Notes: generated by a model from the letters alone, not told the origin. A stretch of DNA of 64,000 nucleotides from Pararhodonellum marinum (GCF_015354735.1 NZ_JACEFJ010000006.1:62001-126000), one strand, 5' to 3'. Positions 18,118-28,080 are shown, counted from the first letter of the stretch. A program made the numbers and translations.

Positions 18118-19022
18118 AAATCGCCGTTTTATCCAGAAATTCGCATTTGTATTCAACTAAACGGCTATATCAGGCAATTTTAGAAGCAGGACACGAAGCC
18201 ATGATCGTAGATCATTCCATTTGTGACCTTGTCATAGAACAGGAAGGTCCTTCCATCATTTACAAAGGGGAAAAGCTCCATGGAATAGATGCCATTATCC
18301 CAAGAATCGGCGCCTCAGTCACCTTTTACGGTACAGCAGTAGTAAGACAATTCGAATTGATGGGTATCTTTTCAGCCATAGAGTCACAAGCTATTGTCAG
18401 GAGTCGAGACAAACTCCGAAGCCTTCAAATTCTCTCTAAAGCAGGTCTGGGCATGCCCAAAACGGCTTTTACCAATTTTTCCAAAGGCGGAGAAAAACAA
18501 TTGATCGAGCACGTAGGAGGCGCACCTCTAATAATCAAGCTCCTTGAGGGCACCCAAGGATTGGGGGTAGTATTGGCGGAGACCAAGAAAGCAGGACAGT
18601 CTGTGATCGAGGCTTTTCATGGCTTACGGGCAAGGATCATCGTCCAGGAATTTATCAAAGAAGCCAAAGGTGCGGATATACGGGCATTTGTAGTTAATGG
18701 AAGAGTGGTAGGTGCCATGAAACGTCAAGGTGCCGAAGGGGAATTCAGATCCAACTTACATCGTGGAGGTAAAGCGGAAATAATAAAGCTAAGCCGATTG
18801 GAAAAACAAGCCGCACTGGGTGCCGCCAAGGCATTGGGACTAAATATTGCCGGTGTGGACTTATTACAATCCTCCAGAGGGCCCCTTATTTTGGAAGTAA
18901 ACAGTTCCCCTGGTCTGGAAGGCATTGAAAAAGCAACAGGCATCAACATCGCAGGAGAAATAGTACAATACATTGAAAATGCTGTTGGCAAGAAAACAGC
19001 CATAAGAAAGATCAAAGAATGA
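18114..19022 (+). CDS. rimK: RimK-family alpha-L-glutamate ligase (ATP-grasp)
   Basis: 302 residues. ATP-grasp features: [20 protein letters not shown]-domain, [20 protein letters not shown], the glycine-rich [31 protein letters not shown], and the metal-binding [20 protein letters not shown] plus SSPGLEGIE. In Escherichia coli RimK adds glutamates to the C-terminus of ribosomal protein S6; other homologues make poly-glutamate or modify small molecules. The target here is not known. It overlaps both neighbours by ATGA, upstream with the retropepsin-like gene and downstream with hemC, so expression is coupled. Confidence 0.9.
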   Translation: MKIAVLSRNSHLYSTKRLYQAILEAGHEAMIVDHSICDLVIEQEGPSIIYKGEKLHGIDAIIPRIGASVTFYGTAVVRQFELMGIFSAIESQAIVRSRDKLRSLQILSKAGLGMPKTAFTNFSKGGEKQLIEHVGGAPLIIKLLEGTQGLGVVLAETKKAGQSVIEAFHGLRARIIVQEFIKEAKGADIRAFVVNGRVVGAMKRQGAEGEFRSNLHRGGKAEIIKLSRLEKQAALGAAKALGLNIAGVDLLQSSRGPLILEVNSSPGLEGIEKATGINIAGEIVQYIENAVGKKTAIRKIKE

Positions 19023-19960
19023 CCAGTCCCATCAAAATCGGAACAAGAGGAAGCAAGTTGGCACTATATCAGGCCTATTATGTGGCGGATCTCTTACAAA
19101 AGGAAGGCTTGGCAACTGAGATTGTTATCATTGATACCAAAGGGGACAAAATCCTGGATGTCTCTATCGCTAAAATCGGCAGCAAGGGTGTTTTCACCGA
19201 GGAGCTTGAAGTGCAATTGGAGGAAGGCAAAATCGATATAGCAGTACACAGTGCCAAAGACATGCAATCCAGCCTGCCTGAAGGCTTTGAATTGATTGCC
19301 TTTACCGAAAGAGAAAAAGTCAATGACATCATTTTGAGCCATAAAAAAGACATCCCATATCAGGATCCAAGTTTCCCCTTGGTATTGGGCACCTCTTCTA
19401 CCCGAAGGGTAGCCACTCTCAGGCATTATTACCCCCACATCAAAACAGTGGAAGTAAGGGGGAATTTACAAACCCGAATAGCAAAAATGGAGGGAGGGCT
19501 CTGTGATGCTTTGCTTTTGGCTTATGCAGGCGCCCACAGGATGAATTATGATCATCTTATACGGCATGAACTTTCAGTTGAAGAATTCACTCCGGCAGTT
19601 GGACAGGGCAGTATTGCCATTGAGGCCCATGAAACCCTGGATGATACAATCAAGAATGCCATTAAAAATGCCACAAATCATCCAAATACCGCATTCCGCT
19701 TAGAAGCAGAGCGGAGCTACCTCAGGGTATTGGAAGGAGGTTGTAGCATTCCTGTTTTTGCATTGGCCACGGTTGAAGATGGGGAATTGACAATTAAAGG
19801 TGGCCTTGTGAGCTTGGATGGGCAAGAAAGACTCATCCGAACCAAAAAAGGACCTGTCCAAGAAGCAGTCAACCTGGGGGAAAGTTTGGCTGGGGAGGTT
19901 TTGGATGCGGGAGGAAAACACATCTTGGACAACATCAAAAGCCAATTAAATAAAGCATGA
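19019..19960 (+). CDS. hemC: Hydroxymethylbilane synthase (porphobilinogen deaminase)
   Basis: 313-residue cytosolic enzyme joining four porphobilinogen molecules in tetrapyrrole synthesis. Family signs: [18 protein letters not shown] at the N-terminus, [67 protein letters not shown], and the dipyrromethane-cofactor Cys in [11 protein letters not shown] (about residue 241). The start overlaps the rimK stop (ATGA) and its own stop overlaps the next gene. Other heme genes are not seen nearby, so this copy is embedded in an unrelated operon. Confidence 0.95.
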   Translation: MTSPIKIGTRGSKLALYQAYYVADLLQKEGLATEIVIIDTKGDKILDVSIAKIGSKGVFTEELEVQLEEGKIDIAVHSAKDMQSSLPEGFELIAFTEREKVNDIILSHKKDIPYQDPSFPLVLGTSSTRRVATLRHYYPHIKTVEVRGNLQTRIAKMEGGLCDALLLAYAGAHRMNYDHLIRHELSVEEFTPAVGQGSIAIEAHETLDDTIKNAIKNATNHPNTAFRLEAERSYLRVLEGGCSIPVFALATVEDGELTIKGGLVSLDGQERLIRTKKGPVQEAVNLGESLAGEVLDAGGKHILDNIKSQLNKA

Positions 19961-20799
19961 AGGTAAGTAATCAATATGCCCTTTTTATTTTTTCCCTACT
20001 CTGCCTGGTGGGCTGTGGGAAAGAGACCGATCAGCTGATCACCATAGAAACCAAGCATGGTAAAATGGTCGTCATCCTTTTTGATGAAACGCCAAAACAC
20101 AAAGAAAATTTCATCAAACTAGCCGAGGCTGGTCGATTTGATTCCACTGAATTCCATCGGGTAATTGAAAATTTCATGATACAAGGTGGGGACGTTTTTG
20201 GAAAGGAGGGTCTATCGGAGGAACCTTATACCCTTCCTGCAGAATTTCATCCCGAGCTGATTCATCAAAAAGGGGTTTTGGCAGCAGCCCGAAAAGGAGA
20301 TAGGGAAAATCCTGAAAAGAGATCAAGCGGCTGCCAATTCTATATTGTTCAGGGAAGGGTCTATGATGAAACAGAACTGGTAACTGATATAAAAAGACTT
20401 CAGGAGAGTTTCATGAAATTTATTACTCTGGAAAGCAATCAAGCACTCAAACAACAATATACTGAGCTGTATGAATTTGGGGACAACACTGGTCTAAATA
20501 GATTGATGCTATCCAAGAAAAAGGAATTGGAAAATTTTTACAATTTGAATCTGGATAAAAAACTCAGACCACAACAAATCATGACTTATACCACTGAAGG
20601 AGGCACCCCTCATTTGGATGATGGGTACACGGTCTTTGGTAAAGTTCTGGAAGGAATTGAAGTCATGGAAAAGATCGCTAAAAGTGAAACCGACGCTCAG
20701 GACAAACCCAAAGATCCTGTATTCATGAAGGTGAAAGTTGAGCAAATGGAAAAAGGACGAATCAGTAAAAAATATGGATATGCCTATCCAGAAAAGTGA
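19957..20799 (+). CDS. Cyclophilin-type peptidyl-prolyl isomerase lipoprotein
   Basis: 280 residues. A lipoprotein signal peptide ends at the lipobox LVGC (Cys about residue 21), so it is membrane anchored and periplasm facing. The cyclophilin fold follows: TKHGKMVVILFDETPKHKENF, FDSTEFHRVIENFMIQGGD, SSGCQFYIVQGRVYDE and DGYTVFGKVLEGIEVMEKIA. An insert of about 70 residues (DIKRLQESFMKFITLESNQ onward), predicted helical, separates the central strands, as in several Bacteroidota cyclophilins. It would assist folding of exported proteins. It overlaps hemC by ATGA and overlaps the following gene by about 26 bases. Confidence 0.9.
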   Translation: MKVSNQYALFIFSLLCLVGCGKETDQLITIETKHGKMVVILFDETPKHKENFIKLAEAGRFDSTEFHRVIENFMIQGGDVFGKEGLSEEPYTLPAEFHPELIHQKGVLAAARKGDRENPEKRSSGCQFYIVQGRVYDETELVTDIKRLQESFMKFITLESNQALKQQYTELYEFGDNTGLNRLMLSKKKELENFYNLNLDKKLRPQQIMTYTTEGGTPHLDDGYTVFGKVLEGIEVMEKIAKSETDAQDKPKDPVFMKVKVEQMEKGRISKKYGYAYPEK

Positions 20800-21715
20800 T
20801 AAACCTACCTTATTGATTACAGGAGCCAATGGACTTCTGGGTCAGAATCTTCTACTTCAATTGTTGGAAGATAGCCCTTATCGCATCATTGCAACAGGCA
20901 GAGGCGGCAGCAGGCTACCCGATGCATGGAATCACTTCACCTACAGGGAAATGGACCTTGTAGATCACAAGGCTATACGGCGAGTATTTGGAGAAGAGAA
21001 ACCAGATATAGTCATCCATGCAGCAGCCATGACCCATGTTGATCAATGTGAACTGAATCAGGAGGAATGTTACCAACAAAATGTGGTTGCTGTTCAGAAC
21101 TTGATTAAGGCTTGTGAACTGGAAAGCAGCTTTTTGATCCACCTGAGTACCGATTTTATTTTTGACGGTGAATCAGGGCCGTATCTGGAGGAGGCCTCCC
21201 CCAATCCTGTCAACTATTATGGAGAGACAAAATGGGAAGCTGAAAGGCTTGTCCAAAATGCAAAACTTGATTGGGCAATTGTAAGGACAGTACTGGTATA
21301 TGGGGCTTTGATGAATGGCGAAAAGGGAAATTTTATTACCTGGATCAAGAGTTCCTTGGAGGCTGGAAAAACCCTTACCATGGTCAATGACCACGTACGG
21401 ACCCCGACTTTCGCAGGAGATCTTGCAGCAGGTTGCCTTTTGATTGCAAAGAATAAGGCCAAGGGAATTTACAACATCTCCGGCGAAGAAACCATGACAC
21501 CCTATGATATGGCCATTGCCACTGCGCGATACTTTAAGTTGCCTGAGGAAAACATCAAAAAAGTTGATTCAACTACTTTCACCCAAGATGCCAAAAGACC
21601 AATGATAACCGGATTTGATATAGAAAAGGCCAAAAAAATGCTGGGCTATTCACCCAAAAGTTTCAAAGAAGGAATTGGTATTTTAGCAAAACAAATTAAA
21701 TTAGCCCGTTCATAA
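20774..21715 (+). CDS. SDR-family NAD(P)-dependent reductase, RmlD-like
   Basis: About 313 residues from ATG 20774 (MDMPIQKSDKPTLLITGANG); ATG 20780 is an equal alternative. The Rossmann motif is LLITGANGLLGQNLLLQL, followed by DIVIHAAAMTHVDQCE, STDFIFDGESGPYLEE, the catalytic YYGETKWEAE (Tyr-x-x-x-Lys), RTVLVYG and GIYNISGEETMTPYDMA. The profile fits dTDP-4-dehydrorhamnose reductase-like proteins, but no rhamnose pathway genes lie nearby, so substrate is uncertain. It is the last gene of the operon starting at 15295 and its start overlaps the cyclophilin gene. Confidence 0.82.
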   Translation: MDMPIQKSDKPTLLITGANGLLGQNLLLQLLEDSPYRIIATGRGGSRLPDAWNHFTYREMDLVDHKAIRRVFGEEKPDIVIHAAAMTHVDQCELNQEECYQQNVVAVQNLIKACELESSFLIHLSTDFIFDGESGPYLEEASPNPVNYYGETKWEAERLVQNAKLDWAIVRTVLVYGALMNGEKGNFITWIKSSLEAGKTLTMVNDHVRTPTFAGDLAAGCLLIAKNKAKGIYNISGEETMTPYDMAIATARYFKLPEENIKKVDSTTFTQDAKRPMITGFDIEKAKKMLGYSPKSFKEGIGILAKQIKLARS

Positions 21716-21754
21716 CATTTTCATAACACTTCATTTAAACATAAATCATTCAAC

Positions 21755-23143
21755 ATGGCAGTAAGTTCCAATACTGAAGGCAGAGGCCAATGGGGCTCCA
21801 GTTTAGGTTTTATCATGGCAGCAGCCGGATCGGCAGTTGGCCTGGGAAACATCTGGAGATTCCCCTACATCACAGGTGAAAATGGAGGCGGTGCCTTTGT
21901 GTTTGTATACATGATCTGTGTGCTTTTGATAGGTTTGCCTCTCTTGATGAATGAAATCGCCTTGGGAAGAAAATCAGGCAAAAATCCTGTGGGAGCCATC
22001 AAGGAAACAGGAGGAAATGGCTTTTGGCAAATCGCAGGGGTCCTTTGTATCGTCGTCTGTTTTTGTGTGTTGAGTTACTATTCTGTGATTGCAGGTTGGA
22101 CCATTGGATATATTTTTACAGAATTGATCAATATACCGGTTGATTTTGAGGATTTCCAACAGACTCCGATGTATGTCATCCCCCTTTGCTTTATTTTTAT
22201 TTTGATGACCATAGGGGTCGTCTTGGGAGGAGTATCAGGTGGAATAGAAAAGGCAGCCAAATTTCTGATGCCGGTGCTGTTGATCATCGTTGTATTTATC
22301 GCAGCCCGCAGCGTGACATTAGAAGGCGCACAAGCAGGAATTGAATACTATTTGTATCCGGATTTTTCAAAAATCAATGCGGGGGTAATTCTTCAGGCTC
22401 TGGGACAGGCTTTCTTTTCCATGTCAGTAGGATGGGGTTTGATGATCACCTTTGGTTCTTATTTGCCAAAAAACAGCAACATTGTCACCTCATCAGGTTG
22501 GATTGCGGGCATGGATAGCATGGTGGCCTTACTGGGTGGTTTGATGGTATTCCCTGCTCTTTTTGCCTTGTTACCTGGAAAAGATCCCGCAGGAGGACCC
22601 GCTTTGGTATTTGATGTGCTTCCTAAAGTCTTTGATGCCATGCCAGGAGGCAATTTCATTGGTGCTTTGTTTTTCCTTTTGCTGCTCGTGGCTGCTTTAA
22701 CCTCAAGTATCTCTATGCTTGAAGTTCCAGTGGCTTATTTTATTGATGAAAAAAAATGGTCCAGGAAAAAAGCAGCGTGGACCATCGGCATAGCAGCCAT
22801 GGCCCTTTCCATACCCTCTGCCTTGTCTTCCATTGACGGGAGTATATTCAAAAGAATATCAATAACCTTCCTCGGCAATACCAAAACCGGTTTTTTTGAC
22901 ATCATGGACTTTACTTTCGGTACTTTTGCAGTGGTTGTCATTTGCCTGATGTTGAGTTTGTATACCGGATGGGCTAAAAAAATCAATGATTACATGAGTG
23001 AATTGAGTTTGGGAGCTCCACGGTTTGTTGGTTTCCCTGCCACGGCTTGGAAATTTTTTATCAAATGGGTATGTCCCATTGTAATTGCACTCGTATTGCT
23101 TAACCTTTTGGGTATTTTTGGGGAACCTGGAGAAGGCGGATGA
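21755..23143 (+). CDS. Sodium-dependent transporter, NSS/SNF family
   Basis: 462-residue inner-membrane symporter. The diagnostic first helix contains GFIMAAAGSAVGLGNIWRFP, where Gly/Asn residues bind Na+ and substrate, followed by ENGGGAFVFVYMICVLLIGLPLL. About eleven to twelve hydrophobic segments can be counted, including SMLEVPVAYFIDE near helix 8 and a C-terminal IKWVCPIVIALVLLNLLGIF. NSS relatives in bacteria carry amino acids such as tryptophan, tyrosine or leucine; the substrate cannot be fixed here. It has a 39-base gap after the SDR gene and a strong terminator downstream. Confidence 0.92.
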   Translation: MAVSSNTEGRGQWGSSLGFIMAAAGSAVGLGNIWRFPYITGENGGGAFVFVYMICVLLIGLPLLMNEIALGRKSGKNPVGAIKETGGNGFWQIAGVLCIVVCFCVLSYYSVIAGWTIGYIFTELINIPVDFEDFQQTPMYVIPLCFIFILMTIGVVLGGVSGGIEKAAKFLMPVLLIIVVFIAARSVTLEGAQAGIEYYLYPDFSKINAGVILQALGQAFFSMSVGWGLMITFGSYLPKNSNIVTSSGWIAGMDSMVALLGGLMVFPALFALLPGKDPAGGPALVFDVLPKVFDAMPGGNFIGALFFLLLLVAALTSSISMLEVPVAYFIDEKKWSRKKAAWTIGIAAMALSIPSALSSIDGSIFKRISITFLGNTKTGFFDIMDFTFGTFAVVVICLMLSLYTGWAKKINDYMSELSLGAPRFVGFPATAWKFFIKWVCPIVIALVLLNLLGIFGEPGEGG

Positions 23144-23164
23144 TATTTTCTTGACTAATTATGG

Positions 23165-23209
23165 AAACCCAGCAGTTTTACACAAAGCTGCTGGGTTTTC
23201 TATTTTTTT
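23165..23209 (+). terminator. Rho-independent terminator of the Na+-dependent transporter gene
   Basis: Eleven-bp stem AAACCCAGCAG/CTGCTGGGTTT with a 12-base loop, then TTCTATTTTTTT, 22 bases after the stop. Confidence 0.9.
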
Positions 23210-23314
23210 GAGACATTTTGGGACATAATACACCTTTTTAGATATAAAATTCGTTATCTTATTTGTCAAGTTGGCAGAATACTTGTTGCCGAATCCCCAA
23301 ATAAATAACAGAAC

Positions 23315-23911
23315 ATGAGCTTTCCCAAAATTACCACTTTCATCCTGGCATTCTTTACCATAGGTCATCTTTGGGCCCAGGACTTTTCTATCGGGCCTAA
23401 AGTAGGTTTTACACAAGGCAGTATTTCCGTTAATGGAGACAATTTCCAAAGCCAAGATCCGGCTAATGGCTACCATGTAGGTTTATTTGTGCGAATGGGC
23501 GGTAATTCCATTTTTGTCCAACCCGAGTTTCTGTATTCCAATACTGGGGGATCCTTTATCAGCACCAATGATGCGGTCAATGAAAATACGTACACTGTGT
23601 CCTTTGACAGATTTGATATTCCCCTGATGGCAGGTGTCAAATTGGCGAATTTCTTTCGCGTTCAAGGAGGCCCAATCGCCAGTTTTATTTTGAATTCTGA
23701 ATTTACGGATAAATTGCAACAAGGCATCATTCCAGATTACAACAGTGCCACTTTGGGTTTTCAGGCCGGAATTGGATTTGACATAAAAAACGTTATCCTT
23801 GATTTCAAATACGAAGGCGGATTAAGCAAAATGGCCGATAGAATTGCAGGATTAGATACCGACCAAAGGCAAAATATGCTGATTGTTTCCGTTGGATTTA
23901 GGATGTTTTAA
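23315..23911 (+). CDS. Small outer-membrane beta-barrel (porin family) protein
   Basis: 198 residues with a signal peptide ending near LWAQ (about residue 22). The mature part opens DFSIGPKVGFTQGSISVNG and alternates short amphipathic strands and turns (YHVGLFVRMGGNSIFVQPEF, IPLMAGVKLANFFRVQGGP, LGFQAGIGFDIKNVILDFKY), closing with a strand ending in Phe. This is the eight-stranded OmpX/OMP_b-brl pattern common in Bacteroidota. Function is structural or unknown. It stands alone between a terminator and a repeat-rich spacer. Confidence 0.75.
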   Translation: MSFPKITTFILAFFTIGHLWAQDFSIGPKVGFTQGSISVNGDNFQSQDPANGYHVGLFVRMGGNSIFVQPEFLYSNTGGSFISTNDAVNENTYTVSFDRFDIPLMAGVKLANFFRVQGGPIASFILNSEFTDKLQQGIIPDYNSATLGFQAGIGFDIKNVILDFKYEGGLSKMADRIAGLDTDQRQNMLIVSVGFRMF

Positions 23912-23929
23912 ATGATTATCTCTCCTCAG

Positions 23930-24360
23930 CATGCAAAATTTTTTCTCTCAGAAGATGCACGGGATTCGGTGGTTGATATTTTTCTCGCAAAGGCGCCGAG
24001 ACGCAAAGTTTTTTCTTTAACTCTTAAAAATGCTTCTTAAAAATTATCCACCTATTCATAACCAATATCACCTATTTCCATGGCGGCTTTGCGCCTGATA
24101 GTGCAGTATATATTTATTCTCTTAACGACAGAGATGCAAAGCAAATCATTAAAAAGCACTTCAATAATTTTCCACCTTTCAATGACCGGAATTTCCTTTT
24201 TCCCTTTGCGACTTTGCGTCTTGGCGTGCAATTTTTTTTCTCTATCAAAGAGATGTAATCGAAAAGGTTTTTTATATCAAAATATTAAAAAGTTTATCAA
24301 AAAATTCCCACCTATCAATAACTAGAATCACCTATTTCCTTTGCGACTTGGCGTGCATTT
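23930..24360. repeat. Spacer built of degenerate repeats with CTTTGCG-type motifs
   Basis: This gene-free stretch contains three related units beginning CCACCTWTCAATRACC and running to TATTTCC, at about 24048-24094, 24172-24229 and 24308-24357. Each is followed by a TTTGCG/GGCGTGC motif. A reverse-oriented partner, CGCAAAGGCGCCGAGACGCAAAG, sits at 23986-24008 and pairs with CTTTGCGACTTTGCGTCTTGGCG at about 24204-24226. Similar CTTTGCG/CGCAAAG runs occur in intergenic regions of many Bacteroidota. No coding potential is credible here. Confidence 0.75.
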
Positions 24361-24390
24361 ATCTATCCAATTAGGGTACCCGTATCACCA

Positions 24391-24427
24391 TAAAAAAATC
24401 CCCGGAGATATTGACCTCCGGGGATTT
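24391..24427 (-). terminator. Rho-independent terminator of the Oar-like TonB receptor gene
   Basis: Perfect 12-bp stem AAATCCCCGGAG/CTCCGGGGATTT with an 8-base loop; on the minus strand the stem runs into TTTTTTTA. It lies 27 bases past the receptor stop. Confidence 0.92.
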
Positions 24428-24453
24428 ATCGCATTTGATATTTAAATTATAGC

Positions 24454-27400
24454 TTAGTTAAAGATATACCTTACCCCAAATTGCATCTGCCAAACCTGGC
24501 TTAAGTTTACATTTGGCCTGAATGTTTCGGTAGGCAAGTTGTTCCTGTCAAGATTTATTCTGTACTGAGGCTCACCTGCCGCATTTCTTCCTGCATAGTT
24601 AAGCAACTGAGGTTGGTTAACTAATCTTTGAACACCCCATTCGTTGTTGATCATGTTTCCGAAATTTAGGATATCTAAACTGACCTGAATGGTATTGGCT
24701 TTGCCTCCTACATCGATGGTGATGTCTTGCAACAACCTGAAATCAAAACGGTGTACCCAAGGTAATTTAGGACCGAATCTTTCTACATATTGACCTCTTC
24801 TGTTTCTCAAATAATCATCTTGTTCGATATAATTGAAGAAAGCTTGGGATTGCTGTTCTGCAGTAAACCTCACTACTTGCTCGGCACCTGAACCAGAAGT
24901 GATGGGTAAGAAATTGATTTCAGAAGGGTTATTCGGTACGTAGATCAATGGGGTTCCAAAATCACCAACCATGTTTCCACCAGTTACATAGTTAAACCTT
25001 CCTTGTTCTCCACCCTCATAGAAAATACTCAAAGTAGTTTTAAAATATTGTCCATAGCTAAAGCTTTTGGCAATATTTCCAATGATCCGGTTAGGTTGAT
25101 CAAATCTGGTAAAGCCCATTTCTGGAGCATTTCTATTGAAAATAACAGGGTTAGTCCACAAAGATCCAGCTGTGGATCCGCCTGTAAGCCCTTGATCCCT
25201 AGCAACAGAGCGAGTGTAGGCTACCATAAAGTACATGCCATTTTCCCAAGTTCTTTGTACTTGCGCCATAAGAGAACCGTACAAACCTTGGTTGGTATTG
25301 GCAAGATAGATCGCCTGAGAGAAAGGTTCATTGATCCTGTTGGTTTCCCAATAAGGCCTCTGATCAGGGCCATTAAAAGTGCCTGATGGTTGTGGCAAGT
25401 TGACATTCAAAGGAAGTACATTGTTGATGTCTTGGGTAAAAATTCCTTCCAATGTACCAATCCATCCTCCACCAAATACTTTATCAACTGCGATGTTTGT
25501 TCTCCATACCTGAGGAAATCTAAAATCCGGAGAAGTACCTGCTACATCGCCGGATGGCGCATCAGGGGTTGGATTTTCAGGTCTGTAGGCATTTACATCC
25601 GGATTGAAAGGCCTGGGATTGTCTATGAAACCATCTCCCTGGATGACCTCGAAACCTCTCAATACCCCATTGTTATTGACTTGGTTGGATATCCACACGA
25701 AAGGGATCCTTCCTGTAAAGATACCTGTACCACCCCTTAACTGAAGCGTACGGTCTCCATTAACATCCCAGTTGAATCCGATTCTTGGCGACCACAAAGG
25801 TCTTGCAGAAGGTAACTTGGCAACATCAATGTTTAGTGGGCTGAAATCTCTTGGGTCTCTAAAAGTAAACTCTTCTATAGCTGGATTTGACTGAAGCGTA
25901 ATTGGATAGAACTGGATATCACCTCTAATCCCGAAAGTCAATTTCAATCGCTCAGTCGCCTGCCACTCATCCTGGAAATAAAGTCCGAATTGTCCAAAGG
26001 CAGTCTCATCAACTGCAGGTCTTGATGGATCATCTCCAAAAGCAAAACCTTGGATAAAGCCGATAGGCTGAGTAGCTGGATTTCTGTCAATCACAGCACT
26101 TCTGAAATCTTCAAGGCTTCCATACCGATAAACCCCATTGAAAAACCTATTGAAAGCGTTTTCAAACTCCATATATTCCAGGTTCAAGCCTGCTGTGTAG
26201 GTATGCTTGCCCTTGAAATAAGTGAAATTGTTGGTGATATTGAAGGTTCTGTTTTTAACCTGATTGGCAATAGAAAACAATTCGTTACCCATCGCAGTGT
26301 AATATTGACCACCTTCTATAACCTCGATCATCGGGAAGTTTTGGCCTCCTGGTATTCCCCTCTCCTGGACAAAGTTGGTGAATCCTATGTTCAAACTGTT
26401 GGTGGCGGTATTGCTGATCCTTGTAGTAAGTTCCGCAACAACGGATTGAGTCAATTGATCCACAGTATAATTGGTATTTGAAAAGTGCATGGAATTCAAG
26501 GAAGAACGGTTTCCAAATCCGCCCGGAAGCGCACCTGATGTACTGCTGCCATTGATAAAGGAATCATCTTGACTGGTATATTGGTTGTACCTTAGGGCAA
26601 GTTTACTTCTGTCGCTCAAATTAAAATCCACCCTGAAGTTCAATCTCAAGACATCCGTTCCAAAACCATAGCCCTCGTAGGCTCCTGGATCATAATCGTA
26701 AAGGTTGATCAGATTGTTGCGGATATCATCCAGTTCTGATGCAGGTACCCTGGTCACGTTATCACCGGTAAGTCCAGGTCTTGCCGCTAAATTTTGCTGA
26801 CCCGGTCTAGTGGATTGTTCACTTTCCACACTCGCAAAAAAGAACACTTTGTTCTTGATGATAGGTCCACCTACTCTTACACCAAAGATTTTGGAATCAA
26901 ACTCCTGTGCAGAAAGATCATTGTCGCCTATTCGGCTTCCCTGATAATCCTGATTTCTGGTGAGGTAATACACTGAACCGGAAAATTCATTGGTTCCTGA
27001 TCGGGTGATGGCATTCACATTACCACCTGTAAATCCATTTTGTCTTACATCAAATGGAGCCAAGTTAATCTGAACTTCTTCAATGGCATCCAAAGACAGT
27101 GGATTGCCACCAGCAAATTGGTCCGAACCTAATCCGAAGTTGTTGTTGTAGATGTTTCCATCTATGGTATAATTGTTGAATCGGTTGTCCCGACCAGCAA
27201 AAGAAGTCCCGTTGGACTGGGGTGTCATCCTGGTAAAATCATTGATTCCCCGGCTGATAGTAGGCAAATTATTGATCCTTTCATTGGAAAGGTTGGTTGC
27301 AGCACCAGTACGGTCTGAATTCATGACCGCATCTTTGGAAGCACTTATTTCTACGGCTTCAAGTTCCAAACCGTCAGAAAGAACTGCATTAATGGTAAAA

Positions 27401-27714
27401 TTCTGGCCTAAAGAAAGTGTAATACCTTCATAAGTTCTGTCTTCAAACCCTACGAAAGTTATTGTTACTGAATAAGGGCCACCCACCCTTACATTCGGTA
27501 TCACAAACCGACCGTCCATATTGGTCACACTTCCATATCTGGTACCTGATGGTACGTGTATGGCTACCACATTCGCACCAGGGAGGGTTTCCCCTGATGG
27601 GTCAGTTACATTGCCCTGCAAACTGGCCGTTGTCACCCCTTGCGCAAAAGCTCCACTTGCCAGAAGGACAAGTAAACTCAACGCAAGCATTCCTTTTTGT
27701 AATAGTTGCCTCAT
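24454..27714 (-). CDS. TonB-dependent receptor, Oar-like
   Basis: 1086-residue outer-membrane receptor. After a signal peptide (ASGAFAQ, about residue 24) comes a carboxypeptidase-regulatory-like domain (LQGNVTDPSGETLPGANVVA, GRFVIPNVRVGGPYSVTITF), a plug region (VEISASKDAVMNSDRTGAA, RGINDFTRMTPQSNG, DGNIYNNNFG) and a large barrel ending in QMQFGVRYIFN. The N-terminal arrangement resembles Oar-type receptors and no SusD partner gene is adjacent, so it is probably not a SusCD glycan system. It imports an unidentified large ligand using the proton-motive force through TonB. It is monocistronic, with a strong terminator. Confidence 0.9.
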   Translation of the reverse strand: MRQLLQKGMLALSLLVLLASGAFAQGVTTASLQGNVTDPSGETLPGANVVAIHVPSGTRYGSVTNMDGRFVIPNVRVGGPYSVTITFVGFEDRTYEGITLSLGQNFTINAVLSDGLELEAVEISASKDAVMNSDRTGAATNLSNERINNLPTISRGINDFTRMTPQSNGTSFAGRDNRFNNYTIDGNIYNNNFGLGSDQFAGGNPLSLDAIEEVQINLAPFDVRQNGFTGGNVNAITRSGTNEFSGSVYYLTRNQDYQGSRIGDNDLSAQEFDSKIFGVRVGGPIIKNKVFFFASVESEQSTRPGQQNLAARPGLTGDNVTRVPASELDDIRNNLINLYDYDPGAYEGYGFGTDVLRLNFRVDFNLSDRSKLALRYNQYTSQDDSFINGSSTSGALPGGFGNRSSLNSMHFSNTNYTVDQLTQSVVAELTTRISNTATNSLNIGFTNFVQERGIPGGQNFPMIEVIEGGQYYTAMGNELFSIANQVKNRTFNITNNFTYFKGKHTYTAGLNLEYMEFENAFNRFFNGVYRYGSLEDFRSAVIDRNPATQPIGFIQGFAFGDDPSRPAVDETAFGQFGLYFQDEWQATERLKLTFGIRGDIQFYPITLQSNPAIEEFTFRDPRDFSPLNIDVAKLPSARPLWSPRIGFNWDVNGDRTLQLRGGTGIFTGRIPFVWISNQVNNNGVLRGFEVIQGDGFIDNPRPFNPDVNAYRPENPTPDAPSGDVAGTSPDFRFPQVWRTNIAVDKVFGGGWIGTLEGIFTQDINNVLPLNVNLPQPSGTFNGPDQRPYWETNRINEPFSQAIYLANTNQGLYGSLMAQVQRTWENGMYFMVAYTRSVARDQGLTGGSTAGSLWTNPVIFNRNAPEMGFTRFDQPNRIIGNIAKSFSYGQYFKTTLSIFYEGGEQGRFNYVTGGNMVGDFGTPLIYVPNNPSEINFLPITSGSGAEQVVRFTAEQQSQAFFNYIEQDDYLRNRRGQYVERFGPKLPWVHRFDFRLLQDITIDVGGKANTIQVSLDILNFGNMINNEWGVQRLVNQPQLLNYAGRNAAGEPQYRINLDRNNLPTETFRPNVNLSQVWQMQFGVRYIFN

Positions 27715-28080
27715 AATTTTAGTTTTTGTTGGAATATTAAGATTTGTTTGTTGGTTTTATCTTTTTCCTTGACGCAAATGTATAGGAGATATGCAAGAAT
27801 TTTTTTTTGTAATTGTTAAGTTTTAACATTTCTTCACAATAATACTTAACAATTTGTTAACATTGACTTTGGAATTAAATTTTTTTATCCCTTCTTTTTT
27901 GAAGGATAAAGGATGTTTTTTGCGTTTTTTAATGGTAATGGCCAAATTAAATCAGAATCATTTAATTGATGTTAAGAAATCATTACCGTAATATTAAGTC
28001 CTTTTGCATCCTTGAGATATGCTCATTTGACACCATAAATGGGTTATATTTAGGTTTCACTATCATTGCAACCGTTAGAG
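27715..28080. other. A/T-rich divergent intergenic region
   Basis: This gap separates the divergent TonB receptor and lysoplasmalogenase genes. It holds a possible minus-strand -7 element and long T/A runs (27797-27850). No gene, RNA or clear repeat is seen. Confidence 0.5.
27775..27782 (-). promoter_or_regulatory. Possible -7 element of the Oar-like receptor gene
   Basis: On the minus strand this reads TACATTTG, an exact TAnnTTTG, about 60 bases before the ATG. A TTG at the standard -33 spacing is absent, but an A-rich tract lies upstream. Confidence 0.35.

Noticed and set aside
24080-24325. 81-codon frame in the CTTTGCG repeat spacer
   Set aside because: It consists of repeat-derived, Phe/Leu/Lys-rich sequence without any family resemblance.
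23986-24357. CRISPR-like array at the repeat spacer
   Set aside because: Units are degenerate, of unequal spacing, only three in number, and partly inverted; no cas genes are present.
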